Assembly (NCBI RefSeq): GCF_009727055.1
Contig: NC_052349.1
Span: 39,267,952-39,331,951 of the forward strand
Source of the DNA: Benincasa hispida
Lineage: Eukaryota > Streptophyta > Magnoliopsida > Cucurbitales > Cucurbitaceae
Reading direction: 5' to 3'
DNA: 64,000 bases
In this document: piece by piece, positions 36,653 through 49,110 of the stretch
How the letters are laid out: each line of letters begins with the position of its first letter
Numbering within the stretch: position 1 is the stretch's first letter
Made by a program: the position numbers and the translations under genes
The notes under the pieces: generated by a model
Seen by the model: the letters and a program-made list of their open reading frames with translations, nothing else
The model's database searches: none
Told to the model about the DNA's origin: nothing

Positions 36653-39600
36653 TCAGGGACATGGATTGGGAAACCTCGAATGAATTTCGTCTATTTCAGA
36701 AATTATTTCAGGTGTGAGCTCAACCTTAACAGCATTTAGAATATCCAAGAGTTGCCATGACTTGGTAACTCCAAAAACAACACTTGCTACAAGGGGATGC
36801 CTGAGAACAAATGCTGCGGGAACCCAAAATTAGATATTGCTAGGATAACTAAAAACATAGAAAATGTCAAAAAAAAAAAAAAAAATAGTAAAACCAGTGA
36901 CCAACTACAACAAGATAGACGAAGAACCATAATCAATTCAGGGTGCAACAAGTCCTCCCAAGAAGTCAAGAAAATATAACTCATTTTAATTTCGGTTCAT
37001 TGAAAGACATGCAAGTTTTTCAGAGTGATAGTTGTGGTTTATCAGATAGATCAACTTTACAACTCAAAGACGTAAATCTCATTTAGAGGCAACTAGATGT
37101 TCTTTACTAAAAGCTATACCGGGAATTTGGCCCATATGTGAGTGTGATCTTTCATTTTTCATGAGCCTTTTAATATCGCCAGTACAGATGAGAAACCATC
37201 ACTTGTCATGAGTCGGTTCCAAAAATCAAAGGTCATTTCAATTCTGATTCATAATGTTTGATGGCTAATGAAACAAGTAAAACTACTTTCCTCCCTATGC
37301 AACAATTATTTACTCAGCATAAAGAGAAATTATAAGCTAATTTAGATCTTTAACCGGCTGCAATTCTGGTATCTCACTATGCATATGGAAGCTACAGCCT
37401 TCGTTTTTTTTTTTTTTTTTTTTTTTTAATTATTCCTTCTCCATACAAGTTTCGGGTTTACAGTCCAAGAACCATGATTTCCTCTTCTGCTCCATCTTCA
37501 AAGATAATTTAGCAATTTATTCATACATGGTCTATCGTAAACCGACTTACTATAGCAAGATGAAGTCTGTTCTGCAACATCTCAAAACACAACTTCACAA
37601 GGCTTACAACCTACTTTACAAGATCTATGTCCCAAACCTCGAAAGAAACAATATACAGAGAAGGAAAGAAAAGGGAGAACAAACCAATTGCCAGAGAGAC
37701 TGGATGAAGGCCATATGTCTTAGCAACCTTAACATATTCCTACGGACAATAGGCAACAGAAAACAAGTTAGTGAAAGCACCATGTTAAGCAGTCCACATA
37801 CTCTGAAGCAGTGACATCAAATGTCATTATGATCTGAAGTAATAGTCAAACAATCATGCTACAAGTTTTTTAGCTTGCCTCTCGAAAGAGGATAGGCCGG
37901 CGGCCGCCTATTGTAGAATCGTCGATAACCTGGCATTTCACTGATCGGAAAAGTGTAAAAGAGCCGTTTCGGCTTACGACTCTTAAACGCAGATGTGAGC
38001 GAAGAGCTAAGCTACTAATTTCATGGCGAAGGTTATAGTCAAACAATCATGCTACAAGTTTTTTACGCCCAACATTCTTCTTCAACATTACAAAATGCAA
38101 AAGCTTCACAATTGACCGGTCGTTATCTTTCAGTTTTCATGTACTAAAAATAAAAAATAAGAACTGACGGATTTGCATACCATGGTAGCTGTTTTGATGA
38201 CGTTATTGGTTAGGTTGTATCTAGATTCCCCTTCTAAATACTTTCCTGGAATGAACAAAGAAACATTAGTTCACATAGGAAAGTCCACATCTAATGAATT
38301 TGGAACAATTTCCTTTCCGTTTATGATCAGAAAAGATGACATGGGGAAGCGTTTTATAGAGACCTCTGAAAAGATTAAGTCGAGCATCTGCAGGACCACC
38401 TTCAGGAGAAAAGTACTTCCCAGAAAGTATGCCCATTGCCAGGGGACTGTATGCTAATAAGCTGATTCTGAAAAAGATTGGATAATCCGTGAAACAACAA
38501 TAACAAACATTCAATATTGTATTTAATAAGTTTATCAATTTCAAAAAGTATCAATAAGTTCCTAAGCTTTCAGTCTGTGTAATGGATCCATGAATTTTTA
38601 ATTTGTATTTAATAGGTCTGTGAATTTTTAAAAATGTCAAATAGGTAAGAGACCTATCAAACACAAAGTTTAAAGTCCAATGACCTATTAGATGCTTGTT
38701 TAAGGACATATTAAACACAAAATTGTAAGTTTAAGTTAAATGACCTATTAAGCACAACACAATTTGTGATCTAACCAAGAATGTATTACCTCTCATGATG
38801 ACAACATTCAGCTAGGCCAGAATCAAAAGTTCGACAAAGCAAACTGTACGAGTTCTTCAAAGTAGAATTGTTCCATTTAGTAGCAATAAATATGAAAAGA
38901 TAGAATAAGAACCAAAATATTGAGCTCAAGCACCTGCAATGATACAAGTTTCGGAAAGTGGGGATATCTTTCACCAATATGTGCAAATTTCATAACACCA
39001 TAAGGTGTTTCGTTGCTGAGGCCAATGTACCTGATCTGAGAACACAAGTATTCCAAATTACTTGAAAACACGGTATGTTATTTGAGTGAGTGAGAGAGAG
39101 AACATGGCACTATGATCGCCTACCTTACCAGCATCAGCAGCCTTGCTGAGCGCAAAAAGTTGCTCTTTTATAGAAACTGAACAATACTGCCAGGATGGAT
39201 TATATTCAGTTTCTCCAAACATTGGAACATACCTTAAAAGACAAACATACACAAATGATTATGTTGTTCTCGCAACTAAAACAAATATATCGATATAACA
39301 CAAAGATGGTGTCTGGTCAATAATTCACTGAAGAAAGTTTAAATAATTGTATCTCCCACAATATTGACAGATTAAGTTAGTACATACAAACCGATCAGGC
39401 CAATGAATCTGGTAAATATCGATGAAATCCGTTTGCATTCTCTTTAAGCTGCACAAAATAGATATTTCACATCAGAGAAGATTTAATCTCCTCATCTCAC
39501 ATAGACTAGTCAGTAGATAGAGTTTATACTTCCTTCCAAGAGGAAGTTAAGAGATAACTAGCCATGGTATCTTATTGATTGTGGGCAACAGGGAGGGAAG

Positions 39601-42241
39601 GTGAAAAAAGGTTGGATTTCAAATTTTTTTGTCACGACACAAAAAAAAATTTGAACGTTTGGTAAATCATGCCACATTTCCACAAAAATTATCTAAAATC
39701 ATTTATAAATGTCGCTTCTTTGTGTAAGTAGCAAAAAACCTAATAGCATGACCATTTGAAATATTTCAAACATTGCAAGAATTTAAAACTTAGAAACCAA
39801 AAGAAACTCTGTGAAACCTCAAAGACAAAAAAAATGTATTTATCCCTGATATCTATCTATGAAAATATGTTATTTCACACCATAGACCTAGCATCAATTG
39901 CTTCTGTAATATTTTTAGTATCCAAACACTTCGGTCCGCCTCGTATCCAAGTCATTTGCCCAGATGGTCCGGCAACCTGCATGATTGTATCAGAATTTGT
40001 CTCAGCATAAGAGTTCTAAGAAACAATCAAATTTAAGTTAGAAATCAAATTTGTGTTGGCCATTCCTAAAACCAAAGCAACCTAACCAAGAGGGAAAACA
40101 ATCAGATAATTTGTAGCTTGGAAAGCTAGAGATTCTGTAGAATCCTAATAGCATTGATTCATTTAAAAAATAAATACTTTTTATAACATATTTAGATCAA
40201 CCTTGCCACTACTGGCTTGTTTGGACTGACTATGAAAACCTAGAGATCAAAGCAAGTTTACTTGGCTCTTTCCTGTAGCCAATAAATCTGAAGTGCATGT
40301 TGAAAACCTTCTCTTTGATCAACGGATAGTATTGCATTCTGATGGCAGTGGTGAATTTGTAAAATATTTTGTTGCCTTCTTTTTTATTCCAATGGAATTT
40401 TACATAAGAAATATTTTCCTTATGCCCAAGAATAAACAACTTCGTTTTTTCTTTATTTTCTACGACATGGCAGCAAGGTCACTCTACTACTAACATTTTT
40501 TTTTCTTATGAGAAACATCAATCATAATTTCATAGATAGTATAAATTACAAAAGGCAAGAGATGCCAAGAAAGATTACAAAATGTTATTCCACTGTGAAG
40601 TAAGGGAAGTAAGATCATAATCACAAAAAAAAGGGGTGAGCGATGTACACCAAGTCAGAAATGTATACAAAAGGTAATAAAAAAATGAGTGAAATCCATC
40701 TCTCTCTCTTCAAAGATGCGGTGATTCCATTCATTCTCTTCAAAAGTCACTCCACTACTTACAATACCATGTCACATATTTGGGTCATTAACAAATAGCT
40801 CTATCAAATATAAGCATAGAAATATTGTTTAAACTGTCTTATCATTGCTTTTTCATTCTTTTGTTCCTATTGACTTTTTATCGTATGCCTTCTCCCCATT
40901 TTTTTTCTCTTATTAATTGTGTGCCTCCTTCAACTCTTGATCAATTATCATCCTTTGAGGGACTTTTTAGTCATACTCCTAATTTCTCTTACCTAAAGGT
41001 GTGATGTGCATGTTATCCTTTGTTAAAACTTTATAATAAGCATAATGTTAAGCCTAAAACTTCTCAAAATGTTTTTGTTGGATATACCCTTGATTATAAA
41101 GGATATATTCGTTATAACCCTTTCACCAAAATGTCCACTGTCGCTCAGCTTCATGAAACCATTTTTCCATTTGCTAATCGTTAACTTCATGCTAAAACTG
41201 TTCTCTAAATTTTCCTTCTTTTCAAGACCCAATTTTCTTATTAAATACGCTTCTTACACTTTCTTCTAAACTCGTACCACCTACAGCTGATCCTGTACTT
41301 GTTGTACCAACTGTCTGTTGCTTGTTCTATTGATGTTCTACTAATCGTTCAACGCATGTTGACTTATGATCCAATATGTTCTTTGTTAATGAAAAAAGCA
41401 CAGAGAATCAGAGTTTATACAATCTCTCTCTACCTGTTTTTTGTGCTATTAAAAAAATTACTTGATGAAAATTATCAGAGAGTTATACAATATCTCTCTA
41501 CCTGTCATATGCTTATTAAGTACTTATTCTTTAGAAATAACTCAAGCTGAACTAGCTAACAAAAGAAACAAAAGACCTATGTAACAGCTCAATGACCCAC
41601 AATCTCTATGCCTTTACATTGACCAAAGGAAGGTTACAAAAGCTAACTCCACAAATAATCAACGAAAACAACGATAAATAATAATAAATAAAATCAATTG
41701 CCAAAGAAATCTTGGCCAAATTGTAGAAATATAGCGCTACGGCATAGACGCACACACAGAGAGGCAAACCTTTGTAGCTAAAACTATACGATCCCGAGAA
41801 ATTTTTCGGCTTCTGATCCAATGGCCAAGGTACTCCTCGCTCCGGCCCTGAGTCTCAGAACGTTGAGGCACTGGATACCTGCAAATGGGGTTGAATATAG
41901 AGAAGGAACAAACATGAACTCTCGGAAATGGAATTCTATAGTAGTGAGAAATGTAGGCATCATAGAATTGACTAGAAGAAGAGAGCGAGGCCAAAATACA
42001 TTTCTGCAGAATCGAAGAAGTTGATGCCCGCATCGAAAGCTTGGTCGAGGAGGCTAAATGACTGAAACAGCGAGTTCTGCTCGCCGAACGTCATGGTACC
42101 TGTGAACATGCAGAGATGAATAATTAGGTCATAGGGAACCAGAGGATTGAAAAGTAAAAAGCAAGAGAAATAATCGAATCAACCGAAGCAGAGCCTTGAA
42201 ACCATGAGATTCGGAGCAAGATTGAAGAGAGGAACCGCCAT
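36653..42241 (-). CDS. Aldo/keto reductase, Tas-like, 12 exons
   Basis: Coding exons in transcript order: 42241-42184, 42099-42000, 41878-41770, 39976-39888, 39448-39392, 39232-39124, 39035-38934, 38854-38790, 38467-38364, 38245-38181, 37739-37685, 36813-36653. All junctions are GT-AG and in frame, giving 357 residues. It begins MAVPLFNLAP, continues LCFGTMTFGEQN and shows the aldo/keto reductase barrel (PF00248). The tetrad is complete: D49 and Y54 (FFDSAEMYP), K89 (VLATKV) and H134 (QIHWPD). IRYIGLSNE, LLAYSPLAMG and FVLRHPLVASVVFG follow. The protein would be an NADP(H)-dependent oxidoreductase; the substrate is unknown. No obvious N-terminal targeting peptide precedes the barrel, unlike some chloroplast relatives. 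Introns 3, 10 and 11 hold foreign DNA or low-complexity tracts. Short internal exons and the N-terminus are predictions. Confidence 0.9.
37842..38065. other. 162-bp foreign insert flanked by a 31-bp direct duplication
   Basis: The 31 bases at 37842-37872 recur exactly at 38035-38065 (both start ATAGTCAAACAATC and end with a T run plus A). Between them, 37873-38034 is far more GC-rich than the surrounding intron and includes GGCCGGCGGCCGCC. On the minus strand it is open in one frame throughout. It has no poly-A, terminal inverted repeat or LTR feature. It lies in intron 10 of the aldo/keto reductase gene. The structure suggests DNA captured during repair of a staggered break; an organelle source is possible but unproven. 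Confidence 0.8.
40235..41450 (+). pseudogene. copia pol remnant in an aldo/keto reductase intron
   Basis: Integrase-like pieces occur at 40240-40450 (FTWLFPVANKSEV, then LHSDGSGEFV, then FYIRN.FLMPKNKQ). 41040-41180 reads PKTSQNVFVGYTLDYKGYIR and then MSTV....ETIFPFA, the segment that follows integrase in copia. Frames shift and stops interrupt. A segment at about 40500-40720 of different character, probably an inserted repeat, separates the two halves. It lies antisense to the host gene in intron 3. Confidence 0.75.
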
Positions 42242-42369
42242 TCTCCAAGAAGCAAGAAGAACAGGGTATAGAGGGCGGGAACCAAAAACGTCGAGACAAT
42301 CTATGAAGATAAGCTTCAAACTGAAATAAAATCATTTTGTTTTCTAATTCTATTTTCACGTGGTTAATA

Positions 42370-42600
42370 AGTACAACTACAAAGGTTGGGTGTAGTCTAA
42401 GTCTACTTAATCATGACTCTTTTTAGAAGAAAAAATTTTGGGTACATCTAGTGCACTTCACTTAGTAAATCCTAAATATTATCCAATAAAATAATATCAT
42501 CATGTGATATTTTTATTTTTTTTCTAATTCTATTTTGATGTGATTAATAAATGGAGAACATATATCTAGGAATTTTGTTAAAATAATGTTATTTTAATAA
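42370..42600. other. Intergenic DNA upstream of the aldo/keto reductase gene
   Basis: AT-rich, no gene. It would contain the reductase promoter (minus strand) and the left edge of the Mutator-like element. Confidence 0.4.
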
Positions 42601-43669
42601 TTATTAACAAAAATAGAGTTGGACTGAAATTAATGTAAAAAATAGGGTAATGGAATCGTGGACCCGGTACACGATTAGCCCTAAATCGTGGACAAGGTCC
42701 ATGACTTCCTTCGCATCACGTGCATCTGGCACATCTAGCACTGACCTGGCATAAGAAGACTGCCACATTGACAGTCATGTAGACTAGGTGATCGTGGCCG
42801 GGGTCTACAACTACCCTTAGTTGTGTACCGAGTATACGATTTAGTGGTCCCAAAACGCACCCCACAGCCTTCTCCCCCTTCACTTTCTTCCCATCTCAAA
42901 CTTTTCACTTTCTTCCTCTCTCTCACAGTCGTGTGCCTTCTGTCGGTCCATCTATCGTTGCCATTCGCCGTTCTTCCTGCTGTCGCCGACCGTAGGTAAC
43001 ATTTTTTCCCAATATATGAGATTGTGCATAAAAGAAAAAATAGTGTTTCCAAAATATTTAAGTGTATGCTCCATAAATCTACTATTTTATTTTTTTTTTA
43101 ATTTTTATTTGGGTTGATTTAAGTGTATGCTCCATAGATCTACATTTAAGCTGATTTGATTTTTTTTTTTTTAGTAATTTAATATTATAATTTGGACCAT
43201 TACATTTAGGTTGATTTGAATTGTTTTTTAGTTTAATATTATAACTTGGGCGGTTAAATTTGGGTTGATTTGGCTTTTTTATTTTAAAAGAAAATATTTG
43301 GATTGTTTGGACTGGTCATAAACTAATATTTGGATTGTTTGGAGTATTGATCTATTTAGACTGTTTAAAAGAAGAAACAAACTTTTTGAACCGATACCGG
43401 ATTGGGTTGTTAGTATTAACATATTCTTTTGTCACCTATAACAGTTGTAAAAATTTAAGTAAATATGTCGATGTGTTAAGAAGATTTAGTCATTCTTGAA
43501 CCTGAAAATGATGGGGGACAGTAATATTGACGTAGAACTTGATGAATTATTAAGAAACGATAGAAGTGTAAAACATGATCTTAAGTTGGTACCGTCAGAG
43601 ATGTTCACACAAATAAATTGAGAAATTACTAATTCAACTTGTGAATAGGGGTCAACATTGGAGGAAATG

Positions 43670-44820
43670 GGTAGATACATAGATAATTTTAGTTTAATAC
43701 AAAAAGTAATATTATTTGACACTAAAAAAGATTTACAACTAACTGTAAAAAAATATTGTGTGGCAGAACATTGTGAGATTGTCGTAGTAGAATCAATTAA
43801 GATATTTGGTATGTGAGATATAAACAGTGGAAGGATGGTTGTGATTGGTGGTTACGAGCATGTCAGCGTAAAACTCATGGGATGTTTGAAATTACCAGAA
43901 TTGAAGGGGAGCCCTCATGTTTGTACTTAGAATTGATACAAGATAATTCACAACTTGATTCAAATTTTATGAGTATCGAAATCCAAAATACGGTTAGAGT
44001 TGATCCTTAGGTACATTGGCCCTACTCCTAGAAGCAATTAAAAAGCAATGTGTTTATAATGTTAATTATAGACAGGTATGGCGAGCCAAGAGAAAAGCAT
44101 TGATTCCTATGTTTGGTGATTGGGAGAAATCATATTCAAAACTTTCGTATTGGTTGAGTGTTGTTGTGCATTACAATCCTAGAACACAATCGGATTAGTA
44201 TTTCTTTCCATCTGACGTGCCAGGTACTACTATTTTTGGTCGAGTTTTTCTGGTCCTTTTGTTCTGCAAAAAGGGTTCAAATATTGCAGACCATTAATTC
44301 AGATTGATAGAACTCATCTCTACGGAAAGTATAAGGGAAAATTATTGACTACCTTATCTATTGATGCAAACGTGCATATATTTCCTCTTGCTTTTGCTAT
44401 TGTTGAAGGTGAAAACTCGTCCAGTTGGTTATGGTTTTCATGGGCATTGCGTGAATATGTTACCCAACGAGATGGTATTTGCATGAACAAGTGGCAGTCA
44501 TTCAAGATTCCATGCTCTCATGTAAGTGAAGTTTGTAATTACATGTGTTTGACATATATACTTCTCATTGATGAATGATACAAGTTGTCTCATTGTAAGT
44601 GATGTTATGAAGGTCACTTCGATTTAATACAACACCCAGATTATTGGCCAGAATTATCATTTACAAAAGCTCGTCCAAATGCGGACTTACTAAGAGAACA
44701 AGGTCACCCAAAAAGTGCGCAAATTTATAATGAAATGGATTAGATAGAGGCTAGCCAAAAAGTTCGATGAACAATTTGCAAGGGAGAAAGACATAAGAAG
44801 CGTACTTGTCCACAACATAC
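43670..44820 (+). pseudogene. MuDR-family transposase pseudogene
   Basis: Successive pieces follow MuDR order. The N-terminal DNA-binding region has LFDTKKDLQLTVKKYCV, then YKQWKDGCDWWLRACQRKTH, then LIQDNSQLDSNF. The catalytic core has FGDWEKSY, then QIDRTHLYGKYKGKLL and FPLAFAIVEGENSSSW. The SWIM region has WQSFKIPCSHV..VCNYM and then HFDLIQHPDYWPEL. A C-terminal zinc knuckle (CKGEGHKKRTCP) is also present. The middle of the transposase between the catalytic core and SWIM is deleted, and frameshifts and stops (such as VRVDP followed by a stop) are frequent, so it cannot be functional. Confidence 0.85.
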
Positions 44821-45091
44821 ATTAAGTGCTGTCTTTTTGGGCCATTTATGACTTTGTTATGTAATCCATTTTTTATGTAATTGTACTTTTTATGTAATAG
44901 ACTTTTTATTTTTTTATGAAATGGATTTTGTTATGTAATTTGAAGTTCTTAGTAATGGATTTTATTATGTAATAGATTTTTTAATGTAATGGATTTTGTT
45001 ATGGAATTGACTATATGTAATGTAATTTAAATTTCTTGGGTAATGGATTTTTTTATGTAATGTGTTTATATTCTTTTAGTGTTTATGCATC

Positions 45092-46262
45092 ATGGAGCCT
45101 GGTCCTTCTAATCTTATACAACTATATCAACAAAATACCCCTCGTTCACAATCGATATGTGATAGTTCTTCTACTGTAGTTTTGAGTTGTCGGAGAAAGG
45201 AAGCACTTGCACAACATATTATCTCGTTTGATCCACGTATTATTCCTTACGTACAACAGGTTGATTTTCTTGGGATTGCACAGATTGGATTTATCCAACT
45301 TAATTAACACCTCATTACTGCTTTAGTAGAGCATTGGAGACCAGAAACCCACACATTTCACATGTCTTGTGGGGAATGTACAATTACGTTGCAGGATGTT
45401 GCTATTCAGTTTGGATTACGAGTCAATGGAGAACCTTTGATAGGTTCATTACAATATGATTGGAAAACTGTTTGTGACAAGCTTTTGGGCGTTCGATCAA
45501 ATGATTTGAAAGATTCAAGATTGAGTATCCCGTGGTTAGCATCCCAATTTCCTAAATTGCCTCCCGATGCCGACGACATCAGCATACGTAGGTATACACG
45601 AGCATATATTATGAGCTTATTGGAGGATTTTTTTCGATGAAAAGTCGAACATTCTGGTACATCTTATGTTTCTCCCTCTGCTGTCTGATTTCAAGCATGT
45701 TGGTATATACTCATGGGGTGGTGCCTGTCTTGCATAGCTTTATATAAAACTTTGTCAGACTATTAATGCACAAACATTGGAAATAGCGGGACCACTGATT
45801 CTACTATAGGTATGGGCCTATGATAGATTTAAAGTCATATCACCACAAGTCCAATTACAGGCCTTAGTGCCAGATATTATTTCATTTATATATTTATTCC
45901 ATTATCATTTTATGTAATAAAACAAATTAATTGCATTTTTTTTATAATTTTAGATGAAGTCGTGTATTAGCTACCTTTGAACAATCAACAAATATGTTGC
46001 TAGTATATCGACAAATATTTGACAGACTGATGCACAATCAGGTAAAAAATGTATACTAAAAACTTTTTAGGTGTCTAATTATTTTTTTCAAATTAATTGG
46101 ATACCACACACGCAAGATATTTGGTCATTACATCCTTTTACTGTCTTGATGGTCAAGATATCTGTTGACAGTTAGTCCTCTTATATGCTTCCATATAGTA
46201 GAGTGACATCATATAGATCGTGTATTGAGATAGTTCTGTCTGCGACAAATGATACCTTCGTT
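45092..46262 (+). pseudogene. Plant mobile domain (PMD, aminotransferase-like) pseudogene
   Basis: The start MEPGPSNLIQLYQQ is followed, after one in-frame stop at 45305, by [59 protein letters not shown] and [14 protein letters not shown], the conserved core of PMD proteins (PF10536). Further relics at about 46110-46250 (HPFTVLMVKIS) carry on the domain. PMD proteins include transposon-borne forms and the domesticated MAIN/MAIL1 family. Position right after a MuDR transposase supports the transposon form. Stops and frameshifts mark it as dead. Confidence 0.8.
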
Positions 46263-46264
46263 GT

Positions 46265-48029
46265 GTTATACACTCTCAACACTACACCAAATTGATTTGA
46301 GAGTGTAGAACCTCTTCAAAGCTCGATCTCCAGCTGCAATCTTCTCCAAATCTTGTTGCAGACCACCTCAAGATCTTTCTCACTATTCTTTTGGTGCTCT
46401 AGCTTGAGTTGTGGGATTCAAAACAAGCTTGAATCAAAGGATGAAGGAGAATAGCTCACAGTAGCAATCTGGTTGAAGAACACTTTCTTCAGCCCGAATT
46501 TTCTCTAAAATTATCTATTTATTGCATGTCTGAAATTCACTCCAAACTCTTCGATATATTGCAGATCAACATGCAAGGGAGAGAGTTGCATTAGTTGCAG
46601 CTCATGCTTGGAGTAACACAAGGTAATGTTGATGGCTTTTTGTGTGAGCAAGTAGAAGATGGACAATGGAAAACATGATTTTTCCATTTGTGTTTTGTTT
46701 TGCCAATTTTCCAATTTTATCACAAAATCAAAACTTGATATTTCTAAAAAACTAAAAAATAAAATTAATTTAATAAATTAGTTTTTAAATAAAACTAATT
46801 AATTTAATATCAAATATTAAATTAATTTTTACACACATTCATCTTTATATATTTAAATCATATTTAAATATAAATTCTCCTATTGATTTAATTCACAAAT
46901 TAAACATGTAATTATATCTCATATAATTACTAATTCCGTTAATTCTAATTTGAGCATTTCAAATTAACTTATCACGCTATTCTAGAACTAGTCCATTTAC
47001 GAGCTAGTAGGGGGATATGGCGGACCTATAAATCATGGGCTCCAACGATTCAAAATTAATTGGCTAAACTCATTAGACCAGATTAATCCCCATTCCGTAA
47101 CTGATGAGTCACTCCACTAAAGCCCATAGTTGCACTCCCCTCACTATAGATATATTATGTCCACATGATTTAAACATAATCAGCAAGTCGACCCTTCATA
47201 GGTTGTTCGTAATAACGGCTAGGTCAAATATCTATTTTACCCCCGAGATTACGTCTTATTTCTCAAGTTCCTACTGATCCTCTAATGAACAACTAGTTTG
47301 TGATCTAATCACTAAACCAAACTCTCTTAACCCAGTGAGAGGGTGAGGCCCCTTGTTCAAGACCTGGATTCAGTACTTGAGAGAACAACCTTTCTTCTAT
47401 CTCTAAATCGGGTAGGTATGAACTCCGTCTTGCATCCTATGTCCCCAGCTATCTACTAGGTCTTACCCTACAATGGGAGTCTTATTGAACCGACACTGTT
47501 GAGCCAACCCTCACCTATGCAAATCTAAGGGTAATTCTGAATAAACAAAAGTTCATAGTTAGCTCAGGATTAAGATCGAATTACCTAGGTCATATAGGTG
47601 AAATAGTCAATCTTATATAGTAAACAACATTATAAAGTAAGAATGACTTATTTCTTGGTCCGATCTTATGCAAACTCATTGCATAGGACGCCCCCCACTC
47701 CTCATGTCATATCATGTACAAATAAGAATCACATCGTATGTAGCACTTTACAACTCTTTGTAACAACTACAGAGTAGGCCGCATCCAATGGTGTTACCAG
47801 AATAAGGTACCCAACCTTATTCATGTACCATAGATCATTTTGACTATTTACTCGAATCTGATCCACTCTTATGTCTCCACATAAAGTTCAGTACTCATGC
47901 AATAGTCATGGGTCTTAGTTTATTGGATTTAGAATTTCATACAATTTATGAAATCAATAATAAGTATATTGATTATAGAAAATGTTTATCATTTTACAAA
48001 CTGCGAGTTTTAGGACATAAAACCCAACA
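46265..48029 (-). mobile_element. LTR of the TGTTGGGTTTTATGTCC family, minus strand
   Basis: The minus strand starts TGTTGGGTTTTATGTCC at 48029 and matches the 6013-8069 solo LTR in many blocks (for example the TCACTCCACTAAAGC and AGCTATCTAC..GGTCTTACCCT regions). It interrupts the PMD remnant on its left and the next LTR on its right. The left edge is estimated from the end of PMD-like sequence. No internal domain is attached. Confidence 0.65.
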
Positions 48030-48682
48030 TGCTCACGAGTGGTGTATACTGCCTATCGCATAGCAAATCGAGAGCATACACGACAGCTCAACGTTTCTAA
48101 ATGATCGTATACACGCGTGCAATTTACTAAACGATCGTCTAGCTTTTTCCTATATGATCGCGCACCTAAGCGTTTACTAATCGATCATCTATACGATCAC
48201 ACCTCTTTTACTACACGATCGTCTACCTTTACTCAAACGATCAAGCATTGTCTATACGATAGACACCTGATATCTCCCACTTACTTGGTCGTGGTAAACG
48301 ATTATGCTTTCCTCCTTCCCTCTACCAAATCCAACAGAGCCTACACCTCCTGGATTCTCACACCGAGAATATCGAGGGTTCCAAGTGTGGTGTCTTTCCT
48401 ACTGCCATGTTTGTGAGGAGGTCGTTCGTAGGTAGACGATTTGGTGGACGATTACTTGGACATTCTTAGCGAGAGCGAGAGAAGCGGTCCTTGGATGAGA
48501 ACAATTTTTTTTTTTTTTTTTTTTGTGAAGAAGGATTATTCAACTGGTATATTTCTTGTTCTCTTGTTGTTTGTTAAAGTTCAAAGCATGCCTGTAATTT
48601 GTAGTTAATGCATAATTTATCTGTTTGATTATGAATGCGGCAATTCTGTCACAATGAGTTTAAACGATCTTGCTTTCGCTCA
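48030..48682 (+). repeat. Truncated left LTR of an internally deleted copia
   Basis: It corresponds to 50549-51236 of the right LTR: CACGAGTGGTGTATACTGCC at the start and ACGATCTTGCTTTCGCTCA at the end, with the poly-T tract (about 48507-48524) in between. The 5' part is missing; the junction is with the minus-strand LTR. Confidence 0.75.
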
Positions 48683-49110
48683 GAGGTACTCTTTGTTTAG
48701 GTCAGGAAGTTCCTGACAGATCTAGAAGTTGTTCCAAACATGTCTAGGACCATCATCCTCTATTGTGACAGTAGTCGTGCTGTGGCGAACTCTAGGAAGC
48801 CCAGAGTCACAAGCGCTCGTATCGTACAAACATATAGAGCGGAAGTATCATCTCATCGAGATAGTGCATCAAGGGGTCGTGATAGTGATGAAGATCGCTT
48901 TAGAGCACAACGTTCTAACCCGTTTAACGAAAGCTCTAACGACTATAGTTTTTTAGGGTCACCTTCTGAGTATGGGTCTACAGGACCGCCCGCGGCTGGA
49001 CTAAGGCAAGTGGGGAGAATATTTTTGTATTGGGCCTCTTATTTTGCCCTAGTTTATTATTTTGTACTATTTGTATGTACACCTCACTCGCTTTAGAACA
49101 AATGGGAGAT
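48683..49110 (+). pseudogene. copia RNase H remnant and polypurine tract
   Basis: Two frames together show the copia pol end: IILYCDSSRAVANSRKP in one and YKHIERKYHLIEIV....KIALEHN...LTKAL in the other, so a frameshift separates them. AATGGGAGAT at 49101-49110 is the polypurine tract directly before the 3' LTR. Gag, protease, integrase and reverse transcriptase are absent: only about 430 bases lie between the LTRs, so the element is internally deleted. Confidence 0.8.

Larger units (their letters stand above)
42600..46262 (+). mobile_element. Decayed Mutator-like element with plant mobile domain
   Basis: It contains a MuDR-type transposase remnant (43670-44820) followed in the same orientation by a plant-mobile-domain remnant (45092-46260). 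A left subterminal segment near 42650-42840 repeats GGAATCGTGGACC.GG and TACACGATT.... variants, as expected of a Mutator terminal region. The right end appears to be lost at the LTR inserted at about 46265. Terminal inverted repeats and a 9-bp duplication were not established. Confidence 0.6.

Noticed and set aside
45092..45640. Functional PMD host gene
   Set aside because: An in-frame stop at 45305 and a broken C-terminal part next to a dead transposase indicate a transposon relic.
48740..49096. 118-residue frame as a new gene
   Set aside because: It contains copia RNase H pieces split across two frames and sits directly before a polypurine tract and LTR.
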